Of a DNA stretch of 64,000 nucleotides, positions 58,301 through 64,000 are shown one piece after another. The notes beneath the pieces are model-generated. The model was not told the origin of the DNA. It did not search any database and was given only the letters and a program-made list of their open reading frames with translations. A program made the translations under genes and the position numbers. Origin of the DNA: Hemicordylus capensis (lineage: Eukaryota > Chordata > Lepidosauria > Squamata > Cordylidae). The stretch lies in assembly GCF_027244095.1 (NCBI RefSeq), contig NC_069662.1:18192501-18256500 (forward strand), written 5' to 3'. Each line of letters opens with the position of its first letter. Within the stretch, counting starts at the first letter, position 1.

Positions 58301-61300
58301 ACCATGTCCAATAATTATGTAAAGTGTCCACTATCTGGCTTGCTCCTAGATCCAAAGAAAACTTGTCAAGTCCTGGCATATCCCTCTGTTTGAACTGTTT
58401 TGTTAAAACACTTAGCAGAGAAAAATGCCTTCTACCATCAGAAGGGCTGCCTACTTCTCTAGGACCCAATCCTTTACGGAAACTTATTCCAGGGTGTGGC
58501 AAAAGGGAGGTTGACTGCTGCATTTTGAATCTTCCTACAAGGAGTTCAGAGTGGCAGTTTAGCTTCACAACACCCTTGTAAGGCAGGTTGGTCTGGGAGT
58601 GCCTGAGACTTGATCAAGGCCTCCAAGTGAGCAAGGATTGGAATTCCATGCATCCAAGCGGAACCCTGTAGCTACTACATCATATTGGCTCTCTGGGATT
58701 GTTAATGCAAAGGAATTGGATGCAATCGGCAGAGGAGGGTGCTGGGATTGGCCTTGCACAGAGACGCTCTTCTTGTGAAGACAAATGGCTCCCTCTCCAT
58801 AAAGTTCCTTCTCCCTCAAGATGCATGCCCAGTGGTGGACGCAGTCCATGCAGATGAGTGTGGGTTTCTCCTTGTGAATGCCCCCTTATTCAGACTCACT
58901 GCCCAAGAAGAGAAGATAGGTTCCCAAATGAATCTATAGAAGTAATAGCCAGGCGTAATGGAAACCAAACGGATCAAGCAGTGGGAATCCGGGAGGCAAG
59001 GGTATAACTAATCAGAATGGACGTTCATGAGCAAGTTGGTGATGGTTATGCTAAATGGAGGTGTCGGCTCTCTCTCCATCTCCCTCCCTCCCTCCCTCCC
59101 TCTTCCACTGTGTCAAGCTCCATTCCATGCCTCTTATGTTGTGTTTCTTCCCTCCCCCAGCCCCCCGCAGTGGCCGATGAAGACCTACAGCTCCAGCTAG
59201 CCCTTAGCTTGAGCAAAGAGGAACACGACAAGGTTAGATGACCACGCCCCCCCCACCCCCGCAACAGCTCCTCACAATAATCAACTAAACCCACCCTCTG
59301 AACCAGCCCCCCCCCCCCCCCGCGCCCTGCCTCACACTTTCCACTAACTCAGCGTTCTCTGTCTCTCCACGTCCCATCCCAAGCAGAATGATTTCGGCGT
59401 GCCGGGTCTCCACTTTCACTTTTCTTAGACCTCTTTAATTGTCCGCTGTAGAATCAAGATTTCCCAAGATGCCTTCCCTCGAGGAAGGCATGATTTCAGC
59501 CCGGAGGTAGGACAGGTCAGTCCGTGTGTCCTAAGACTGCTTCGAGCAGTGGTTGTAACCGGCGCCTGCTGAGGAGGGTGTTTTTGTGTGCATCTGTGGA
59601 AGAAATGAAATGACAAACCCGAGGATGAGGACGAGGCTGTTGGTGGGGATGGGGGAAGAGGGTGGGTGGGTTAGTTGGATGTGGCGGGGAGGACAGAATG
59701 GGGACAACAATCTGGAATGAAATTGAAGGGGAGTGGGATTTAGGGGGTGATGGTTAGCAGGTTAGAGTTGAGGGGAAGGGATTAAGCCATCGGGGACTGA
59801 AAACTGGGTTAAGCCAGCAGAGAAGGGGAAAGCTTGGGGAAAAAAGGTTCTAAAACAAGAATGCCTCACTGGATTGGACAAACAAGCAGGGGTAGATGGG
59901 GGGCGGGGCGGCGGCTCAGCAACAAGGCCTAAGTGGATTGGCCAAGCCATTAGACTAGCTTGCACAACTTCAGCCTTTCAGCTCTTGTTGGACTACTGGC
60001 CAGTGTGGCTGGGAGTGATGGGAGTTGTAGTGCATCAGTAGCTAAAGGGTCAAAGCTGTGTAGTAGCCCTGTGCTAGAGACGACGGGGCTTGAAGCCTAG
60101 ATTTCGAGTGGGGAGAGGCAGGAGAATGTCGCCAGAGGTATCCTGATGGGCTTCTATATTCTCAGGGACATCTGAGGAAAGGGGGCTGCTGGGAGTCAGG
60201 AGGACTGGCTTTGAGGGTAGTCGGGGGCAGCAGCACTCGATCCTCCTGCGTTCTCAGCTTTTCGGAGTGTCCTGAAGGTGACGTTTCATGCATGCGCTGA
60301 ATGGAATCCTGGGGCAGCTGCTTGAGACTTCTTCTAGCGTATGGCCTAGATGCTGTGGTTGCACCATAGACACCTCTGCTCTTCCTCTCTGTCTACCTGC
60401 TCAAGGTGAGTAACCGCCTGCCTTTGCCGGCCCCATGTTGATGCCCTTGTCTTTCCCACAACCCCCTTGCAGGAGGAGCGGATCCGGCGTGGGGATGATC
60501 TGCGGCTCCAGATGGCCATCGAGGAGAGCAAAAAGGAAACTGTGCCTGCAAAGGAGGAGGTGAGATGCGGGGTGTTGGCTGTGGTAGAGAGGAGGAATCT
60601 AACCATGGCCCCTAGCCATTATAATTGTGGGAGCTCTGGGTATAGAGCAGGCCTGTTCAACTTTGGCTCTCCTGCAGATGTTGGCCTACAATTCCCATAA
60701 TCCCTGGCTATTGGCCACTGTGGCAGGGGGTTATGGGAGTTGTAGTCCAAAAACAGCTGGGAGTGGGGGCAAAGTTGAGCAGGCCTGGTAATAGAGGCAG
60801 GATGCCTCTGAATACCAGATGGCAAAGACAGACAGTATGGGAAGGTCTTCAGCATCATGTGCTACTTGGGAGCAGATGGCAGCTTGTGGCTGTCCCCTGT
60901 TGGAAACACCGTGCTGGAGCAGATAAACTTTGGTCTGCTCTAGCAAAAGCAGCGCTCATGGACATGGGAAGCTGCCATATACCGAATCAGTCTATTGGTC
61001 CATCTAGCTCTGCTTCATCTACACTGGCAGTGGCTCTCCATGGTTTCAGGCAGTAGTCTTTCCCAGCCTTACCTGGCATCTCAGGGATTGAACCTGGGAC
61101 TTCCTGCATGCAAGAGGATGCTCTACCACTAAGCTGTTCCCCATCCCCTAGGGACAATATCTTGCAGCACACAGTGTTCACGTGAAATCGCTGCTGCTGT
61201 TATTAGTTACACCCCATCCTTCCTCCAAGAAGCTCTGTGTGGTACGTTATTTACTCCATTTTGTCCTCACAACAACCCTGTGAGGTGGGTTGGGCTGAGA

Positions 61301-63840
61301 ACACATGACTGGTCCAAGGTTGCTGGTGAGTTGCCCTGTTGTGCACTGGTAGGGCCCCATTCCTCCTGGCACATAAACAGAAATTGTGTGTGCACACATA
61401 CACACACACACACTCCCCCAAATAGAGGGGTGTTTGTGTGTATATTGAGGGCCCAAAGGGAAGGAATTGAGCCTTTGTTGAGTTGGGAGCAGAAGGTCTG
61501 AGCCTAAACTGACCTCCAGAAAGAAGGTCCAAGAGAAGGACAAGGGGTGATGAAGCTGTGGTTTCTCTCCCCCACCACTGTCCCATCTTTCTCATCCTGT
61601 CCCTTGTGTCCGTCCCCCCTCGGACCCGCTCCCTGCCTACAGTCATCCCTGATGGATCTTGCTGAAGTCTTCACCACCCCACCCACCGCCGATCCGTGGG
61701 GTGGCCCTCCTGCTCCCACAGACCCCTGGGGTGGCCCAGCTCCAGTTGTATCCGCAGCTCCCACTGACCCTTGGGGACCAGCTGCGACCGGAGCAGCAGC
61801 CCCTACGGGAGATCCATGGGGAAGCTCAGCGGCACCTCCTGCAGTCCCTTCAGACCCATGGGGAGGCACTTCAGCTGCAAGCACTGACCCTTGGAAACCT
61901 GAAGGTAAGAACCATTTATTAGCAGAGTTGGACCTATTATGCAGGGGGTGGGGTGTGTGTGCGTGTGCACGCATGTATACACATAACTAAATACCTGTGT
62001 TGGATTGGTTAGTCTTCTTAATGGACCCCCGTAACTAACGCGGCATGCAAGGATTCTCTTGCTCTCAGGATGTTGGAGATAAATTTTAATTAGAGTCTAG
62101 GTGGACGTGTGGGGCCAGGTTGCACAAGAGGCCCATTTGTGGAAGCTTATTTGATCAGTTGGTGTCTCGTCCCAGGGTTTTGGTCTGAAGGCACGTGAGG
62201 CAGCAGCCTTGCTGATGCTCAGCTGGTCTGAGTCTCGTTGGTACCTGGAAAGCAAGCTTATGAAATCACCCGGCTGTGTGTGCGTGCGTGCCACTGTCAA
62301 CCTCACAATGCTTGGACCAATAGGAACCAAATTGGGTGCAGTTTGAGGGACACCTCAACGGCGTCGTTTGTGATGTCATCCACTCTGATTCAAGATGGCG
62401 GACACGTAAAGGTTTGAGGTGCAGGTGGGCTAACTTGTGAACCACCTCACCGATTTGAACCAAACTAACTGCAGCTGTCGGGATACATAGGGATTTCTCA
62501 GTGGTGTCGTTTGTAATGATGTCATCCATCCCGAGTCAAGAATATGGACAGTTGAGGCACATGGGCTAATTTGTGAACCTCCTAATCGATTGGTACAGTT
62601 GTAGTGACACATAGGAACACCTCAACAGCATAATTTATGATAATGTCATCCACCCCAATTCAAGATGGCAAAAGTGTGAACATTTAAGGCTTGAAGTGGG
62701 CTAACTTTTGAGCATGGTAATTATCAATTAAGATGATAGTGGAAGGAAAAGTAGGCCGATTTTTTTCCTACCAGAATGACTTCTTTATTAGTACTTTAGC
62801 TGTGATTTGGTCCTGTATGGTAGACTGTGAATGTTTAAACCATAAAGCAGGGCTTCTCAAAGCTGGTGCCCCAGATGTTAATGGGACTACAGCTCCCATC
62901 ATTGCCAGCCACAACAGTGAAAGGCCATTGTGGCTGGGGGTGATGGAAGTTGTAGTCCCTCCAGCATCCAGGGAACCCACTTTGGGAACCCTGCTCATGA
63001 GGACTGAGCTATTTCTTCCCTAAAAGTTTTATTAATGAGATCCGTTCATCATTCCTATCATCGTTGGGTCAATTCATAATCTTTATCATGCCCGTAACAT
63101 CTTGATACCTAATCAGGGAAGGCCCCTTGCGTTGGTGTGCTTATTTTGGTCACCCAATTCTTAGTGCTGCTCTTGTCAACTTGAGACTAGCAAATTGATG
63201 CCCCTAGCCCCGCCTACTGCCATCCCATCCTGATCCAGTGAATGAAAGAGATGCTTCGCCTCACCTGCCCCCCCCCTTAGCCCTTGTCAACAACTTCTGA
63301 TGTGGTTTACCCTCTTCACTCAGGTGGGGGTTCTGCTGGGACCACAGCAGCACCGTCCACAGACCCTTGGTCCTCTGGTCCAGCTCCTCCATCCCAAGGG
63401 AAACCCGCACCTGATCCTTGGGCTCCAGCCTCAACTTACACAGATCCCTGGGGGGGCTCCCCTTCGAAACCCAGCACCAACGGCACTGCAGGTGAGGGGG
63501 ATTGAGGGTGCCAAGGTTCCTGGGTTTCAAGGGAGGAGGGATTAGGACAAGCAGGTAGGGGAGCACATGACTCCTGGGTGCCGTATCTGCTGACTCAGGA
63601 GAGAAGAAAGGATCCAGGACTCCTAGATCAGAACCGTAAGGCATGGGGACGAGTACCTTCCCCTGCTCCCTGTTAACCCTACTGCCCCATCCCTCCCTCT
63701 TCCCCATTTCCCCTGTGCCTTGTCCCCCACTCCTTCAGCCGGCGGAGGCTTTGAGCAGTTTGGCAGCCCCGGGGACGGGGATGAATTCTCGGATTTCGAC
63801 AGCCTGCGCCCAGCATTGCCCAAATCCGGGAGCAGCACAG
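46129..63840 (+). CDS. EPN1: EPN1, epsin 1 (gene, 8 coding exons in window, 3' end outside)
   Basis: Endocytic adaptor at the plasma membrane that binds PI(4,5)P2, ubiquitinated cargo, AP-2 and clathrin. The visible 432 residues carry an ENTH domain (about 1-145) with the lipid-binding residues known from epsin 1 in place: Arg7, Lys11, Arg25, Asn30, Arg63, Lys69, His73 and Lys76. Then come three ubiquitin-interacting motifs (about 185-200, 208-225 and 234-248), a clathrin-box-like LMDLAEVF (258-265), nine DPW AP-2-binding motifs (about 270-385) and the acidic DEFSDFDSL segment. The C-terminal NPF motifs that bind EH domains lie beyond the window. The start has a strong gccaccATG context. It is close to human EPN1 throughout, with the Pro/Ala-rich spacers between DPW motifs diverged. 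It lies downstream of U2AF2 on the same strand, as in human. Confidence 0.97.
46787..47003. mobile_element. Partial foldback element, TAGGGATGTGCA family
   Basis: The left end tagggatgtgcacagaacca is followed by a GC-rich core and ends near ctgcgtgtccctac. The right half is apparently missing or eroded, and no target duplication was found. Confidence 0.6.
47205..47370 (-). repeat. Unclassified interspersed repeat, antisense
   Basis: agaacagccctctcgatcag, ccagcatcctgtttcccaca and cctgctgttgctcccctgca. The reverse of the motif seen at 25020-25110. Confidence 0.6.
47382..47480 (-). repeat. LINE tail, antisense
   Basis: tgttagatttatattccgct, ctcagagtggcttacagtat and tgaaagggctcacagtcttt. Confidence 0.6.
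47701..47950 (+). CDS. EPN1: EPN1 exon 2 (rest of ENTH, residues 77-159)
   Basis: AMTLMEYLIKTGSERVAQQC through KTKEKLAQTAT. Acceptor ccctccag, donor accg/gtgagt. Confidence 0.97.
47990..48111. mobile_element. Palindromic hAT-type MITE
   Basis: cagggagtctcagacttggg to ccaaagtttgaaaacccc, with inner arm gatgatgggagttgaagtcc. Confidence 0.7.
48172..48378 (+). repeat. tRNA/CORE-type SINE
   Basis: gaagtacagtggtcagagtg, acccaagttcaaattcttgg and ctaacctacctctcaggggt, with tail agagcgggataaacatctaa. Confidence 0.7.
48598..48945. mobile_element. hAT-type foldback element, TAGGGATGTGCA family
   Basis: Ends taggcatgtgcatgaaacgc and gcattccgtacacatcctta are inverted. Inner arms gattcagaatccaaatcatg and cacgatttggattccgaatc pair. 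Flanks gtaaaaac and ataaaagc match at 6 of 8. Confidence 0.8.
49067..49336 (+). repeat. Composite 5S/tRNA-type SINE
   Basis: agccggtcttgcggtagtgc, the 5S-like gcagttggatgggtgactgc, the A-box ttcagtagtagagcatctat, B-box aggttcagc and end gaccaatggtctgcctatgt. Confidence 0.75.
49540..50250 (+). mobile_element. L2-type LINE, 3' part with reverse-transcriptase C-terminal remnant
   Basis: Reads across frames as L2/CR1-clade reverse transcriptase: SRLDYCNTLYVGLP, then KLQLVQNAVARIVS, then VLTFKALNGLGIRYLRDHLL. The 3' tail gtaaaccgccttgagattgt is typical of L2. Frameshifts and stops interrupt it, and the 5' part is missing. Confidence 0.8.
50251..50755 (+). mobile_element. CR1 LINE 3' end, interrupted by another repeat
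   Basis: gcaaatttagactagacact and aaggatttcctaactgtaag at the left, then cctcacacagtagtgagctc and cagggatgctacagtggttt at the right, ending attctgtgattc. About 240 bp (about 50330-50570) of unrelated repeat split it. Confidence 0.75.
50330..50570. repeat. Unclassified repeat inserted in the CR1 element
   Basis: Contains gatctgtacacaggtacagt and ttattcacatgttaaactga. An inverted relative is seen at about 55746-55935. Confidence 0.5.
50782..50942 (+). repeat. 5S-rRNA-derived SINE
   Basis: ctgaagctaagcaagtttgg and tcagtgcctggtcggtgacc match the 5S internal promoter region. Ends with a gtggggtataccagtaattt tail. Confidence 0.75.
50943..51792. other. Unannotated part of EPN1 intron 2
   Basis: No repeat or coding exon recognised. 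Confidence 0.4.
51793..52670 (+). mobile_element. L2-type LINE, 3' part with reverse-transcriptase remnant
   Basis: Translates in pieces as NPSKTEVLIVGG, HQLVTSRLDYRNALYIGLPL, LRKLQLVKNAAARL and LKQLHWLPV, conserved in the C-terminal region of L2/CR1-clade proteins. An internal stop follows TSYQL and a later frame change separates the end (AFRRGLKTHLFSLAF). The tail gtaaactgccctgagccact ends in AATTAA repeats. Confidence 0.85.
52915..53010 (-). repeat. Antisense LINE/SINE tail with (ATTC)n
   Basis: Five attc units, then cccttcccaaaatggctcag and tttacacagagaaataataa, as at 14578-14720. Confidence 0.65.
53011..55410. other. EPN1 intron 2, stretch without recognised genes
   Basis: No exon, RNA gene or clear repeat was recognised. 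A perfect RFX-type X-box half-palindrome lies at 53547-53559. Open frames lack family signatures. Confidence 0.4.
53547..53559. promoter_or_regulatory. Perfect RFX-type X-box motif
   Basis: GTTGCTAGGCAAC, with 5-bp inverted arms around TAG. It matches the palindromic site bound by RFX factors. A single site in an intron; function not shown. Confidence 0.3.
55411..55476. repeat. Palindromic hAT-type MITE, half element
   Basis: gctaatgggagttgtagtcc to ccaagtttgagaacctctg. Confidence 0.65.
55695..56006 (-). repeat. CORE-type SINE, antisense, split by a 190-bp insertion
   Basis: tgaccttgtgaggtaggtca (left part, to about 55745) and gccagtgagtttcatagctg with tttgaacctgggtctcctcc (right part, from about 55938). 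The insertion contains cattgaacataacatgg and is an inverted relative of the repeat at 50330-50570. Confidence 0.6.
56165..56292 (+). CDS. EPN1: EPN1 exon 3 (first UIM, residues 160-202)
   Basis: ASSASSSLANAPVEAEQAWP through ELQLQLALAMSKEEAEQ. The UIM core is LALAMSKEE. A second donor 12 nt downstream (gtaaat at 56305) would add VSAK in frame. Confidence 0.96.
56540..56677. mobile_element. Palindromic hAT-type MITE, complete
   Basis: cagggggttcccaaccttgg to caggctggtcacttctg. Flanks cactagtg and cactaatc match at 6 of 8. Confidence 0.8.
57039..57175. mobile_element. Palindromic hAT-type MITE, complete
   Basis: cagggattctcaaacttggg to ccaagattaaggaacccctg. Flanks ttctagag and ccccagag differ by transitions only. 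Confidence 0.8.
57176..59160. other. EPN1 intron 3, remainder
   Basis: Apart from an antisense SINE at 58560-58692 and a (CCCT)n run near 59080-59103, nothing was recognised. Confidence 0.45.
58560..58692 (-). repeat. CORE-type SINE, antisense
   Basis: cacaacacccttgtaaggca, cttgatcaaggcctccaagt and ggattggaattccatgcatc. Confidence 0.5.
59161..59232 (+). CDS. EPN1: EPN1 exon 4 (second UIM, residues 203-226)
   Basis: PPAVADEDLQLQLALSLSKE then EHDK. UIM core LALSLSKEE. Donor aag/gttaga is weaker than consensus. Confidence 0.95.
59963..60066. repeat. Palindromic MITE, degenerate
   Basis: cttgcacaacttcagccttt pairs roughly with aaagggtcaaagctgtgtag. Inner arm gtgatgggagttgtagtgca. Confidence 0.55.
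60473..60559 (+). CDS. EPN1: EPN1 exon 5 (third UIM, residues 227-255)
   Basis: EERIRRGDDLRLQMAIEESK then KETVPAKEE. UIM core LQMAIEESK. Donor gag/gtgaga. Confidence 0.96.
60648..60787. mobile_element. Palindromic hAT-type MITE, complete
   Basis: Inverted ends caggcctgttcaactttggc and gcaaagttgagcaggcctg. Flanks gtatagag and gtaatagag differ by one inserted base. Confidence 0.8.
60963..61152 (-). repeat. Sauria-type tRNA SINE, antisense
   Basis: tgggaagctgccatataccg, tggtccatctagctctgctt, ggattgaacctgggacttcc (reverse B box) and ctctaccactaagctgttcc (reverse A box). Near full-length. Confidence 0.8.
61206..61335 (-). repeat. CORE-type SINE fragment, antisense
   Basis: tcctcacaacaaccctgtga then ggtgggttgggctgagaac and tccaaggttgctggtgag. 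Confidence 0.6.
61383..61412. repeat. (CA)n microsatellite
   Basis: tgtgtgtgcacacatacacacacacac region, short and imperfect. Confidence 0.7.
61643..61904 (+). CDS. EPN1: EPN1 exon 6 (clathrin box and six DPW motifs, residues 256-342)
   Basis: SSLMDLAEVFTTPPTADPWG and five further DPW motifs with Pro/Ala/Thr-rich spacers. These bind the AP-2 alpha appendage. Donor gaag/gtaaga. Confidence 0.96.
62316..62720. repeat. Three tandem units of about 135 bp
   Basis: Diverged units start near 62316, 62449 and 62587. Each carries a caaattg/caaacta-type gcagt segment, an acacctcaac-type segment, a gatgtcatcca motif, a ttcaagatgg-type segment and a gtgggctaac-type segment. Not coding. Confidence 0.75.
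62848..62993. mobile_element. Palindromic hAT-type MITE, complete
   Basis: cagggcttctcaaagctggt to cccactttgggaaccctg, with inner arms actacagctcccatcattgc and gggtgatggaagttgtagtc. Confidence 0.75.
63324..63491 (+). CDS. EPN1: EPN1 exon 7 (three DPW motifs, residues 343-398)
   Basis: GGGSAGTTAAPSTDPWSSGP through YTDPWGGSPSKPSTNGTA. The GGSP(S/A)KPSTNGT stretch is conserved in human. Donor gcag/gtgagg. Confidence 0.95.
63739..63840 (+). CDS. EPN1: EPN1 exon 8 (acidic segment, residues 399-432, continues outside)
   Basis: AGGGFEQFGSPGDGDEFSDF then DSLRPALPKSGSST. DEFSDFD corresponds to the human clathrin/AP-2-proximal acidic motif. Donor acag/gtgagc at 63841. Confidence 0.93.
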
Positions 63841-64000
63841 GTGAGCCCTGCTCCCTGCATGGCTCCACCCTCTTGCCTCTGACTTGCACCCCCTTGCATG
63901 CGCCCATCTCTCGCCTGCCAATGATCCTTACTCTCTCACTCCCATATCTGCCCGCCATTTGCTGTTCCACATGGGACTGGACTCCAGCCATTGCTCCTCA

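Overview
This window is eukaryotic, vertebrate genomic DNA. It carries two intron-rich protein genes on the + strand, with canonical GT-AG introns and CpG-rich promoters, in a repeat-dense background. The repeat mix points to a squamate reptile, most likely a lizard: palindromic hAT MITEs, Sauria-type tRNA SINEs, 5S-rRNA-derived SINEs, L2/CR1 LINE ends, a Penelope-like element and recent Tc1/mariner copies. No bacterial gene, CRISPR array, LTR retrovirus or free-standing tRNA/rRNA gene was seen.

Layout. Bases 1-6080 are intergenic. They may hold the 3' end of an unidentified upstream gene (1-89 and 501-970), then MITEs, SINEs and a Tc1/mariner element. A CpG island (about 5880-7110) contains the first coding exon of U2AF2. 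U2AF2 has 11 coding exons (6276-28298, 456 codons plus stop) with a polyadenylation signal at 28674-28679. From about 28.7 to 34.1 kb lie a broken Penelope-like retroelement flanked by inverted terminal repeats, a mariner MITE and a possible promoter-like patch. A second CpG island (34.4-35.1 kb) is the probable EPN1 promoter. A 10 kb first intron full of SINEs, MITEs and a 528-bp tandem duplication leads to the EPN1 start codon at 46129. Eight coding exons of EPN1 (about 432 residues) lie in the window and the 3' end runs off it.

Gene roles. U2AF2 is the large U2AF subunit, which binds the polypyrimidine tract in 3' splice-site recognition. EPN1 (epsin 1) is an endocytic clathrin adaptor. 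They are adjacent and in the same order in human, so this is conserved synteny rather than a functional operon.

Main points for a second look. U2AF2 here lacks the roughly 15-codon segment that human U2AF2 has between its RS region and the U2AF1-binding segment, but the same intron holds a 30-nt in-frame exon candidate with strong splice sites. There is a family of hAT-type foldback elements with TAGGGATGTGCA ends and unrelated cores. A composite 5S/tRNA SINE family is present in three copies. Two nearly identical Tc1 copies share one deletion. A tandem repeat carries recurrent CRE-like TGATGTCATCC motifs. All coordinates were read by eye, so repeat boundaries are approximate unless a target-site duplication is given.
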